This document shows, one piece after another, positions 51,655 through 59,923 of a stretch of DNA of 64,000 bases. Source of the DNA: Paenibacillus bouchesdurhonensis (lineage in GTDB: Bacteria; Bacillota; Bacilli; Paenibacillales; Paenibacillaceae); assembly GCF_900155685.1 (NCBI RefSeq), contig NZ_LT732548.1, positions 1,341,474 through 1,405,473 on the forward strand. Reading direction: 5' to 3'. Made by a program: the position numbers and the translations under genes. The notes beneath the pieces are model-generated. The model worked only from the letters and a program-made list of their open reading frames with translations. It was not told the origin of the DNA and searched no databases. Numbering within the stretch: position 1 is the stretch's first letter; every line of letters begins with the position of its first letter.

Positions 51655-51674
51655 AGCCGCTTTCTTTCAGGAAA
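51471..51674 (-). repeat. Dispersed repeat, module A, copy 3
   Basis: On the minus strand it shows the same order of blocks as copy 1: a TTTCCTGAAAGAAAGC start, the doubled GGTCGCCT, GGATTTCC, ACAACAGCGATC, GCGTACTTGCC, and CAACTTATATAAATGG. It carries 18 extra bases (six codons) relative to copy 1, keeping the frame. Confidence 0.8.
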
Positions 51675-51787
51675 AAACGGGCCTGACCCAGCAGTCGGTT
51701 GTCACTGACTTTCCAGGTAGCCGCTCGATTTCTTTAGACATCATTTTATCTCTTGCCTCATCCCAACCTTTAGTTCATCTTATAATA

Positions 51788-51820
51788 GAAATAGCTGCGG
51801 GTAAGCCCGGCAGCTATTTC
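51788..51820. terminator. Hairpin downstream of the GH115 gene
   Basis: GAAATAGCTGC pairs with GCAGCTATTTC, extended by GGG/CCC with one bulged G. The following minus-strand sequence is AT-rich with a short T-tract. Probable terminator of the uxuR-uxuA-uxuB-GH115 transcript. Confidence 0.6.
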
Positions 51821-51848
51821 TTCTGCAAATCGTATATATATGATTATA

Positions 51849-54800
51849 TTAAAGCTTCCAGTTCGAGCGATAAGTCCGCGTGATGCCGTCATAGGTTATG
51901 GCAAGCTTCAGCTTGTAGCCGGAAGGGGCTTCGCGGCTGCTGCTTGAGGCCTTGTTATGATTCGGCGCCTTGCTAGAATGAAAGGCTTCGTTCCTGGCAA
52001 AGGACTGGCCATTGTCGCGGAACTCCTGATCATAAGCGGACAGATCGCCGCTCTGCTGCGAATCGGCGAGGCAGATGCGCTGAACCTCTTCACCGCCACG
52101 CGGCACCGTACCGGTTACAGTCGCCTCATCCAGCAGGTGGTCGTCCTCGCTGTAGAGCGAGACGTTAAGCGCATATCGGCAGCTATAGCGCTCATCGATG
52201 CCGAGCAGGCCGACTTGGACTACCAGCGGCTTCTGCGGAAGCAGGCCGCCGCGCTGCAGCGATGGCCGAACACGCAACTGATCCGATGCAATGAGCTCCA
52301 ACTGCATCTCCCCGTTCAGGGCGCGGCAGCTTTCGGCCGTAAACTGCAGCGAATGCCGACCGGCCTGAAGCGGAATATGGTCTGCAACGTAACGCAGAGA
52401 GCCTGATTCATGCTCAGCCGGTCTTAGGCATATCGGCCCCGGCAGCTCGCGTCCGTCGATGCTGAGCCGGAGCATTGGCTTGTCTCCGGGCTTTACGATG
52501 GCCGCAAGCTTCAGCGTGTACAGGCCGCTCTGCTGTACAAAGATATCCAGCTTCTCCTCGGGAGAGGTGCAGCAGCCGCCTAGAACGCCCGGTATGATGA
52601 ACGGATCGAAGCATTCCTGCTCTACCGCTTGCGCCGACCATGCTGCCGTTCCGGCAGGCAGCCCGTTATAATAGCTTTCCGGCGGGCCGAGCAGGCTCGG
52701 CTTCTGACCCCCGGTATCGATGACGATCTTTTGCAGGACGACGATCGGATCAATCATCCATATCCGCAGCGTATGATAGCCCGCCTGCTCGATCCGGTGC
52801 TGCGTTATTGCTGTGCGGATATTGTAAATAACGCTTTGCTCCCAATCGCGTTCGTGGAATCCGCCGTCCGGCATCTTGGCGATCAGCTCCGCAATTTGCA
52901 CAGGTTCGTCATCGAAGGAAACGCCGATCCGCAGTCCTCGGCCGGGAACAAAGTCGATGGACGGAGCGGCATATAGCGTAACGCCGACCTCTCCGGTGCT
53001 CGTCATGTACACGGGGTATTCAAGGCTTGGCGAACTCTCGGCATCCGGCTGCTCCACACTAGACGCAGTTACCGGGAACACGGCTACTGAGGATAAGGTG
53101 CGGCCATAGCCTGCAATGACCTGCCATTTCGCATCGCCTGCACTGCGACTTACAGAATAATGCTCAGCCTCGATGGAGATCACCCCGTTCGTCTCGATGT
53201 GACCGACCAGCGTTTCCCGAGTCGGCTCGGCGGGATGGAACAAGGTGACCTGAGCCGTCACCTCTTCTCCAGTTGGGCCGCTTATGACAATCTCACCCTG
53301 AATCTCATTTCCAATGGGTGCGCTGTCCCAGTCAATATCGACCCAAATCCGCTTCTGTGTTACGATTTCTCCTGCGGACAGAGAGAGTGTTATCCAGGGA
53401 ACCGAGGCCAGTGCGCGGAAGGTGAAGGGCTCTGTTCCTTTGTTGAAAACATCGATGTACCTTGCCTCACGGGTAAAGCTGTTGAAGGTGGGCAGCTTGC
53501 ATACCGAATTGGCATTCGGCCAGGCATCGGCCGAGCCTTCCACGGCGACGCCCATCTCAAAGAATTCCTGCGCGGCGACCGTGCCCGTCTCCGGCATAGC
53601 GTTTACCGGCGGCTGATTCCAGTAGGTGTACCCGATATGGGTCTGATCCATTAGGTGATCCCATTTGCCCTGCGAGAGCATTTTGTTGTAGGCCAAAGTG
53701 AGCTCGCGATCCGCTTCAAAGATCAATTCCGCTTCCCGGGCAGCGATATTTGCCATCCTTCTTCCTTGCCGGGCATACAGACGGCTTCGCGCAGCCTGTA
53801 GATGAAGCTCCAACATTTGCGCGGAGGCTTGAACTGGATACAGCGCTAATTGGAAAAAGGCGTTTCGCAGCGGTTCTGGCAGTATTTTATAAAGCTGATC
53901 AGCTTTATTGGCGAGAGTCGACAATTCCGCGATTGCTTGTTCTGCTTCTTTATAGTCCGTCAGGCTATAGAGCTCTACGGCGTTTAAAAGCTCGGGCTTG
54001 ATTCTGCCGTTGAATTTCGTGTAGCCCGTCAAGATTTCGCCAACCGCTTCGCCGTACTTAGCGCCAAATTGCCGCTTCGCCCACTCCACCGTACTTTCCC
54101 CGGCATTATCCTTTGTAAATTGCGACATATCCCAGGCCATGCGCAGAAAATATTCCATCGGGAATTCCAGCGGCTTCAAATCGCCGACATTCACGATCCA
54201 AATGCGGTCGGCGCCGTATTCATAGGCTTTGTGCATTTGCTCCCAAATCTTTGGAATAGGTACGGTGTTGATCCATTTATAGGAACGCGGGCCCCCGACG
54301 TAATCAAGGTGGTAATAGATGCCCGCTCCCCCGGAACGTTCACGTTCCTCTGGGGTAGGAACACGCCTCAGGTTGCCATGGTTGTCGTCCGACCATAGCA
54401 GAGTAATATCGTCCGGTACCCTCATGCCGTGCTCGTAATAATCTTGTACTTCCTTATATAGCGCCCACAGTTGAGGAACCTCGGCTGCATTCGCGCCCGT
54501 TTGCTCGGCAATGATCTTCCGCTGGTCGCTGACGATCTTCTCCAGGAGAATGATTTTCTCTTCAAAAGACAGATGGCCGCCCATCGCCTCGTCTCCGTCG
54601 CCGCGCATGCCGAGGGTGACCATGCTCTCGTAATCCCGGCTTCGTCGAATACCTTCCTCCCAGAAGCGATAAAGCACCTCTTCGTTTATGGAATAATCCC
54701 ATGGGCCCTCTTTATGCTTCTTCCAGTCTCCATGCGGCCGCATCATCGGCTCGTGATGGGAGGTTCCGATGACAATGCCGTATCGATCGGCAATCTCGGC

Positions 54801-55502
54801 ATTCAACGGATCATCCTCGTAGAATGTGTTATCCCACATCGCGGGCCATAAATAATTCGCTTTCAATCGGAGCAGCAGTTCGAATACTTTTTCATAAAAT
54901 TCATGGGTGAAATCCCGGTAATTCGCCCGAACCCATGCCATGAGAGACGGTCCCTCGTCATTGAGAAAAATCCCCCGGTATTTCACAGAAGGTTCTCCCT
55001 GCTTATAAGTACCGGGCGTAACGTAAAGAGCATCGTGCCGGACAGCAGGAACGTCCGCCCACCAGTACCAGGGCGATACCCCGATTTTTTCCGAGACATC
55101 ATAGATGCCGAAGATCGTACCCCGTTTGTCGCTTCCAGCGATGACAAGCCCCTGCTTGATGCCGGGCAAAGGATCGGCAACTGTCTGTATGACGAAAGAT
55201 TCCCATTTGCCCTTGACCCCGCTTGCATTCAGCTTGCCCTCGGCGATCAATGCATCGACAATTGGGCTCTTTCCGATAGTTCCGACGATAACGGTATGTC
55301 CGGACAGCAGCTTGTCATCATGGGTGAGCTTAGGGCAGAAGCCAGCCACCCGCCCGATATCCGCCTGAAGATCATTGGCGGCTCGAACGACTCCGGCATG
55401 ATCTTCGGCGGATACGTAAATATCTGCGGATTCTCCTTCATGGACGAGACGAAAGTCGCCATCACCGCTGGATTGCTGAACAACATAATTTTTGCTGAAC
55501 AT
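51849..55502 (-). CDS. GH115 family xylan alpha-1,2-glucuronidase
   Basis: The start at 55502 is preceded by AGGGGGAATATC and gives 1217 residues, which is long for GH115. Recognisable GH115 segments are GIYDVSEKIGVSPWYWWADVP, KYRGIFLNDEGPSLMAWVRANY, LRLKANYLWPAMWDN, GTSHHEPMMR and LLWSDDNHGNLRRVPT. The remaining ~350 C-terminal residues look like beta-sandwich domains with no catalytic motif. The enzyme removes (4-O-methyl)glucuronic acid from xylan or xylo-oligosaccharides. No signal peptide is seen, so it acts on imported oligomers. It follows uxuB by 138 bp with its own candidate cre site. Confidence 0.93.
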   Translation of the reverse strand: MFSKNYVVQQSSGDGDFRLVHEGESADIYVSAEDHAGVVRAANDLQADIGRVAGFCPKLTHDDKLLSGHTVIVGTIGKSPIVDALIAEGKLNASGVKGKWESFVIQTVADPLPGIKQGLVIAGSDKRGTIFGIYDVSEKIGVSPWYWWADVPAVRHDALYVTPGTYKQGEPSVKYRGIFLNDEGPSLMAWVRANYRDFTHEFYEKVFELLLRLKANYLWPAMWDNTFYEDDPLNAEIADRYGIVIGTSHHEPMMRPHGDWKKHKEGPWDYSINEEVLYRFWEEGIRRSRDYESMVTLGMRGDGDEAMGGHLSFEEKIILLEKIVSDQRKIIAEQTGANAAEVPQLWALYKEVQDYYEHGMRVPDDITLLWSDDNHGNLRRVPTPEERERSGGAGIYYHLDYVGGPRSYKWINTVPIPKIWEQMHKAYEYGADRIWIVNVGDLKPLEFPMEYFLRMAWDMSQFTKDNAGESTVEWAKRQFGAKYGEAVGEILTGYTKFNGRIKPELLNAVELYSLTDYKEAEQAIAELSTLANKADQLYKILPEPLRNAFFQLALYPVQASAQMLELHLQAARSRLYARQGRRMANIAAREAELIFEADRELTLAYNKMLSQGKWDHLMDQTHIGYTYWNQPPVNAMPETGTVAAQEFFEMGVAVEGSADAWPNANSVCKLPTFNSFTREARYIDVFNKGTEPFTFRALASVPWITLSLSAGEIVTQKRIWVDIDWDSAPIGNEIQGEIVISGPTGEEVTAQVTLFHPAEPTRETLVGHIETNGVISIEAEHYSVSRSAGDAKWQVIAGYGRTLSSVAVFPVTASSVEQPDAESSPSLEYPVYMTSTGEVGVTLYAAPSIDFVPGRGLRIGVSFDDEPVQIAELIAKMPDGGFHERDWEQSVIYNIRTAITQHRIEQAGYHTLRIWMIDPIVVLQKIVIDTGGQKPSLLGPPESYYNGLPAGTAAWSAQAVEQECFDPFIIPGVLGGCCTSPEEKLDIFVQQSGLYTLKLAAIVKPGDKPMLRLSIDGRELPGPICLRPAEHESGSLRYVADHIPLQAGRHSLQFTAESCRALNGEMQLELIASDQLRVRPSLQRGGLLPQKPLVVQVGLLGIDERYSCRYALNVSLYSEDDHLLDEATVTGTVPRGGEEVQRICLADSQQSGDLSAYDQEFRDNGQSFARNEAFHSSKAPNHNKASSSSREAPSGYKLKLAITYDGITRTYRSNWKL

Positions 55503-55517
55503 GATATTCCCCCTGAT

Positions 55518-55531
55518 GGAAATGGTTTTCA
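55518..55531 (-). promoter_or_regulatory. Candidate catabolite-responsive element before GH115
   Basis: GGAAATGGTTTTCA (plus strand) matches ten of twelve defined bases of the CcpA site TGAAANCGNTTTCA. It lies about 16 bp upstream of the GH115 start, a position that would block transcription or early elongation when glucose is present. Confidence 0.4.
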
Positions 55532-55640
55532 TCCGTATACGGAATTTGATTCAGTATATAAGATCCCCACATTTATCCGGCAGTTTTAGGAACAACATGT
55601 TTAATTGCATGGGGAAGATGCTATAGTTTTCAAAGTCTGC

Positions 55641-56495
55641 TTACACTCCAGAGTAGGCCATGAAGCCGCCATCAACAGGGATAACGGTTCCGGTCACAAA
55701 TCCGGACGTATCCGCATCAGCCAGCCAAAGCAGTGTACCGAGCAGATCTTCCGGCACGCCGAAGCGGCGCATAGGCGTATGTGTAATGATCTTGCTGGAA
55801 CGTTCGGTCAATGATCCATTCTCATTCGTTAGCAGGTTGCGATTCTGCTCTGTCAGGAAGAAACCGGGCGCAATCGCGTTGACGCGGATGCCGGATTCCG
55901 CCAAATGCACGGCGAGCCATTGCGTAAAGTTGTTGATCGCCGCTTTCGCTGCGCTATAGGCCGGAACTTTGGTCATCGGGCATGGCGCGCTCATCGAAGA
56001 GATATTCAGTACGACAGCGCCGGGACGGCCAATCATCGCTTTGGCGAAAATTTGCGTCGGAATCAGCGTACCGACAAAATTCAAATCAAATACCGTTCTT
56101 ACGCCGGGAATGCTCAAGTCAAAGAAGGTCGTGATGTCCGAATTCGTCAAATCCTCAGGGCGAAAAATTTCATTCGTCGTATTGGCGCTAGGCTGATTGC
56201 CGCCTGCCCCGTTGATGAGAATGTCGCAAGGGCCGAAATGCTCCTGGACGGTCTTCTCCGCTTCGCGGACGCTGGTCTCGTCGGTCACATCGCAGGCGAC
56301 CGCGATCGCCTCGCCGCCGCTGGCTTTAATCGCAGCGACAACCTCATCGCCTTTTTCTTTAGTACGGTTAAGAATGGCGATCTTCACTCCCTGTCGGGCA
56401 AGCTCCTGCGCCATGGCACGGCAAAGGACGCCCGAGCCTCCGGTAATAACGGCGGTTTTCCCCTCAAGGGAAGAATGCTTAGGCAAGGCACACAT
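55641..56495 (-). CDS. uxuB: SDR-type D-mannonate oxidoreductase
   Basis: A 284-residue short-chain dehydrogenase: Rossmann motif [19 protein letters not shown]-like NGAGGNQP, and the catalytic ISSMS and YSAAK (Y-x3-K). The insert [16 protein letters not shown] matches B. subtilis UxuB (YjmF), which belongs to the SDR family rather than the long-chain family of E. coli UxuB. It interconverts D-fructuronate and D-mannonate with NAD(H). One base separates it from uxuA, and GGGGAGGG precedes its start. Confidence 0.92.
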   Translation of the reverse strand: MCALPKHSSLEGKTAVITGGSGVLCRAMAQELARQGVKIAILNRTKEKGDEVVAAIKASGGEAIAVACDVTDETSVREAEKTVQEHFGPCDILINGAGGNQPSANTTNEIFRPEDLTNSDITTFFDLSIPGVRTVFDLNFVGTLIPTQIFAKAMIGRPGAVVLNISSMSAPCPMTKVPAYSAAKAAINNFTQWLAVHLAESGIRVNAIAPGFFLTEQNRNLLTNENGSLTERSSKIITHTPMRRFGVPEDLLGTLLWLADADTSGFVTGTVIPVDGGFMAYSGV

Positions 56496-56496
56496 G

Positions 56497-57594
56497 TTAG
56501 TTTCCCTCCCCGGAGCTTGCGTTAGGGGACTTTACCAGTTGTCTCGAATAGGCATCCCATAATCCCCATAAGTACATAATGCCGAGGGCGCGGTCATACA
56601 GCCCGTATCCTGGACGGCATTGCTCTCCCCAAATATGTCTGCCGTGGTCAGGCCGGCAGTAGCCTGTGAAATCGGTGTCAAAATACGCTTTTACAACACC
56701 GCTGATGTCAACCGTACCGTCGGAGGTTTTGTGGGAAGTTTCGATGAAATCCCCGTTTTCCATGACGCGTACATTACGGATATGCGTGAACGGAATCCGC
56801 CCCTCGAATTCATGGATCATCGAGATAATGTCATTGCTAGGCTTGGCCCCAAGCGAGCCGGTGCATAGCGTAATGCCGTTTGCCGGGCTGTCATGCAGCG
56901 ATAGTAAGCGACGGAAGCCAGCCTGATCGTTCAAAATCCGCGGCAGTCCGAAGATCGAAAACGGCGGGTCATCCGGATGGACAGCCATTAGAATCCCGTT
57001 TTTCTCGGCGACGGGAACGATTTTGTCAAGGAAGTACTTAAGATTGTCCCACAGATCCTCCTCCGTGACGTCCTTATATGCCTCGAATAAGGTGGTCAGA
57101 TGCGCCAGCCGTTCAGGCTCCCAGCCCGGCATTGTAAGATCGCTGTTCTGGTTAATGATTTTTACAAGATCGAACGGATCTACTCCGTGTATTTTATCCT
57201 TTTCGAAGAACAGGGCGGTCGAGCCGTCTTCCAGCTCTTTGAATAAATCTGTTCTCGCCCAATCGAAAATTGGCATGAAATTGTAGCAAATAACCTTGAC
57301 GCCGATTTGGGCCAGGTTCTCGATGGTGCGAATGTAATTTTCGATATATTGATCCCGGGTAGGAAGCCCGAGCTTAATATCCTCGTGGATGTTCACGCTC
57401 TCGACGACTTCCGTATGCAAGCCGTGCTTGCTGGCTAAGTCGCGAACTTCCTTAATCCGTTCGAGCGGCCATACTTCCCCGGCGGGCACATCATGAAGTG
57501 CCCAAACAATACCTTCTGTTCCAGGGATTTGTTTGATTTGATCCAGCGTAACTGTGTCATTGTTCTCGCCGAACCAGCGAAATACCATACGCAT
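56497..57594 (-). CDS. uxuA: D-mannonate dehydratase
   Basis: A 365-residue TIM-barrel enzyme with the family N-terminus [20 protein letters not shown] and the patterns [41 protein letters not shown] (metal ligands), LCTGSLG and [15 protein letters not shown]. It converts D-mannonate to 2-keto-3-deoxygluconate with Mn2+/Fe2+. The ATG at 57594 aligns with B. subtilis UxuA; ATG 57588 is the alternative. It is 11 bp from the upstream GntR gene, so the two share a transcript. Confidence 0.96.
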   Translation of the reverse strand: MRMVFRWFGENNDTVTLDQIKQIPGTEGIVWALHDVPAGEVWPLERIKEVRDLASKHGLHTEVVESVNIHEDIKLGLPTRDQYIENYIRTIENLAQIGVKVICYNFMPIFDWARTDLFKELEDGSTALFFEKDKIHGVDPFDLVKIINQNSDLTMPGWEPERLAHLTTLFEAYKDVTEEDLWDNLKYFLDKIVPVAEKNGILMAVHPDDPPFSIFGLPRILNDQAGFRRLLSLHDSPANGITLCTGSLGAKPSNDIISMIHEFEGRIPFTHIRNVRVMENGDFIETSHKTSDGTVDISGVVKAYFDTDFTGYCRPDHGRHIWGEQCRPGYGLYDRALGIMYLWGLWDAYSRQLVKSPNASSGEGN

Positions 57595-57605
57595 GCCTTC
57601 ACCGC

Positions 57606-58301
57606 CTAATTAATTTTTGTTTGGTTATTGAAATAATCGGGAAACTTCTCCTGCAGCAAGCCCAAATTATAAATACTGAGAGCTAGATGCTTCTGCATCA
57701 GGCGATCTGCCAAGGCTTCATCCTGTTGGCAAATCGCTTCATACATCTCGCGATGCTGCTCGTACAAATGCTCCCAATGGGGGTCGGTTCTCATCCATAG
57801 GATGCGGCTCCGGTTCAAATGGGCATTCATTTGTTGAATGACGCCCCAGGTGCCAAGCTTGTTCACCCCTTCGAACAAGATCCGGTGAAAATGTTCATCC
57901 AGCTCGAACATCGCCATCCCATCATGCTTTATTAGGGATTCATGCTGAAGCGACAAGTTGTTGCCGAGCTCAGTGAGAAGCTCCTTGGGGAATTGCTTGC
58001 AGGCCAGCCGAACCACTGCCCGTTCCAACTGTTCCCGCATGAATTGGGCTTCGAGAACGAGGTCAGGGTCAATCAGGGACACCCGCGTACCGCGCTGTGG
58101 AAGCACCACCACCAGTCCTTCCTGGGCAAGCCGGACAAAGCTTTCCCTCACAGGAGTGCGGCTCACGTTAAAAGTGATCGACACTTCCTTCTCGGATAAC
58201 GTGGTTCCCGGGGGCAGCTCCATATTGACAATTTGCTTCTTTAATTCGTAATAAACGGTATTCCCAGCCGATTCTTGCATGGGAGGATTCATTCCTCTCA
58301 A
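57606..58301 (-). CDS. GntR/FadR-type regulator (UxuR-like)
   Basis: The start is TTG 58301, seven bases after GGAGG; ATG 58292 lies directly behind a weaker site. The 231-residue product has a winged helix-turn-helix (LPPGTTLSEKEVSITFNVSRTPVRESFVRLAQEGLVVVLPQRG, residues ~32-76) and an FCD ligand domain (FMREQLERAVVRLA, DEHFHRILFEG, with metal-binding His residues). It is first in the operon with uxuA and uxuB and reads divergently from uxaC. It probably represses both, binding the palindrome at 58321-58354; glucuronate, fructuronate or mannonate is the likely inducer. Confidence 0.92.
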   Translation of the reverse strand: MRGMNPPMQESAGNTVYYELKKQIVNMELPPGTTLSEKEVSITFNVSRTPVRESFVRLAQEGLVVVLPQRGTRVSLIDPDLVLEAQFMREQLERAVVRLACKQFPKELLTELGNNLSLQHESLIKHDGMAMFELDEHFHRILFEGVNKLGTWGVIQQMNAHLNRSRILWMRTDPHWEHLYEQHREMYEAICQQDEALADRLMQKHLALSIYNLGLLQEKFPDYFNNQTKIN

Positions 58302-58320
58302 TCGATCACCTCCTTACTTC

Positions 58321-58354
58321 TTCCATACTACCACACTTGTATGGTAGTATGGAA
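58321..58354. promoter_or_regulatory. Perfect 13-bp inverted repeat, likely GntR operator
   Basis: TTCCATACTACCA at 58321-58333 and TGGTAGTATGGAA at 58342-58354 are exact inverted arms with an 8-bp spacer. It lies seven bp upstream of the regulator's ribosome binding site on one side and 70 bp before uxaC on the other. It would cover the start of the uxuR operon, giving autoregulation. Confidence 0.8.
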
Positions 58355-58423
58355 CTGAATATTCATCAAGATTTATCATAGTGAAATAGGAAGAAAGAGT
58401 ATAATCTATCAGGGGGACGGAGC

Positions 58424-59839
58424 ATGAAACACTTTTATACGGAGAATTTACTGCTTACAAGCAATAGTGCAAAGAAGCTTTACTTTGAATATGCATCAGA
58501 AATGCCTATATATGACTACCATAACCATTTGAATCCGGCGGATGTGGCGGCGAATAAACAGTTTCGCAATTTGACGGAGCTGTGGTTAGACGGGGACCAT
58601 TATAAATGGCGGGCGATGCGCTGGCTAGGCATCGATGAATCACTCATTACAGGGAAGGCCGGCGACAGGGAGAAGTTTTTGGCTTGGGCCCGCGCGGTTC
58701 CACGGCTCGTGGGCAATCCGCTGTATCATTGGAGCCACTTGGAACTGGCTCGTTATTTCGGCATCGAAGAGCGGCTGAGCGAAGAGAATGCTGAAGAGAT
58801 CTGGGAGCGCTGCAACGAACAGCTGAAGGACAAATCGCTTCACGCGGCAGGCATATTGCAGCAGTTCGATGTTCGGGTCGCATGCACGACGGATGATCCG
58901 GCGGACGACTTGGCGGCGCATGGACAAATCAAGAGCAGCGCCGACATTAAAGCTCAAGTACTGCCGACCTTTAGACCAGATCGGGCTTTGAATGCCGCTG
59001 CCCCTGAGTTCATGGAATATGTGCTGAAATTGGGCCGGGCGGCTGACTGTACGATTACGAGCTATACCGAGCTTCTAGCAGCTTTGAAGAAGAGGGTTGA
59101 ATATTTCCATGAAAGCGGCTGTCGCTTGTCCGATCACGGCTTCGGAGCATTTCCTTTTGAGCGGGCCACGGAGCGAGAGGTTGCGGTTGTTTTTGCTAAA
59201 GCGGTTCAAGGCGAAAGGCTGACGGAATTAGAGGAAAGCCGTTACCGGACATATACGCTCCTCCGCTTGGCTGAAATGTATTATGACCGTGGATGGGCCA
59301 TGCAGCTGCATATCGGGGCGATTCGTAACAACAACGCCCGTATGATGGATACAATCGGCAAAGATAGCGGATATGATTCAATTCTCGATTTTCATATGGC
59401 CGCGTCTTTAAATGCCTTTTTAAATGAATTGGAGCTTGCGAACAAGCTGCCGAAGACTATCGTTTATAGTCTGTATCCCTATCATTATGAAATGCTTGCT
59501 ACAACGATCGGCAATTTCCAATCCGGCGAAAGTGTTGGCAAGCTCCAGCTCGGCTCAGCCTGGTGGTTCCATGATCAGAAGGAAGGAATGATGCAGCAGT
59601 TGAAAGCGTTATCCTCCATAGGGGTCATCAGCACCTTTGTAGGCATGTTGACGGATTCGCGCAGTTTTATGTCCTTTCCAAGGCATGAATATTTTAGGCG
59701 CGTGTTATGCCGCTTATTCGGGGAATGGATCGAAGAGGGGGAACTGCCCGCCGATTATGATTATATTGGAGGAATCGTGCAGGACATTTGCTATCGCAAC
59801 GCGGTTCGTTATTTTGGAATATCGGTAATAGAACAGTAG
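58424..59839 (+). CDS. uxaC: Glucuronate isomerase
   Basis: A 471-residue protein of normal length with CAGGGGGACGG before the ATG and a -10 like TATAAT at 58400-58405. The N-terminal metal-binding YDYHNHLNP (H-x-H), the WLDGDHYKWRAMRWLGI block and VACTTDDPADDL are diagnostic; LHIGAIRNNN and GSAWWFHDQKEGM follow. It isomerises D-glucuronate to D-fructuronate (and galacturonate to tagaturonate). Divergent from the GntR-uxuA-uxuB-GH115 operon and followed by the YesN/YesM genes. Confidence 0.97.
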   Translation: MKHFYTENLLLTSNSAKKLYFEYASEMPIYDYHNHLNPADVAANKQFRNLTELWLDGDHYKWRAMRWLGIDESLITGKAGDREKFLAWARAVPRLVGNPLYHWSHLELARYFGIEERLSEENAEEIWERCNEQLKDKSLHAAGILQQFDVRVACTTDDPADDLAAHGQIKSSADIKAQVLPTFRPDRALNAAAPEFMEYVLKLGRAADCTITSYTELLAALKKRVEYFHESGCRLSDHGFGAFPFERATEREVAVVFAKAVQGERLTELEESRYRTYTLLRLAEMYYDRGWAMQLHIGAIRNNNARMMDTIGKDSGYDSILDFHMAASLNAFLNELELANKLPKTIVYSLYPYHYEMLATTIGNFQSGESVGKLQLGSAWWFHDQKEGMMQQLKALSSIGVISTFVGMLTDSRSFMSFPRHEYFRRVLCRLFGEWIEEGELPADYDYIGGIVQDICYRNAVRYFGISVIEQ

Positions 59840-59923
59840 AACAGGGAGTAGTAGATATATAATAAAATGAACATCACTTGTCGGCTGCTGCCAATGCAGC
59901 CGGCAAAGGAGGAGGGCATAACG

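Larger units (their letters stand above)
51148..51848. other. 701-bp intergenic region holding inverted repeat copy 3
   Basis: Module B lies at 51261-51490 and module A at 51471-51674, both in minus orientation. A hairpin at 51788-51820 follows. No other gene is credible. The fucU transcript has no evident terminator before this region. Confidence 0.65.

Noticed and set aside
52629-52976. Plus-strand frames within the GH115 gene
   Set aside because: Several frames of 70-230 codons lie opposite GH115; none resembles a protein family and the minus-strand product is clear.
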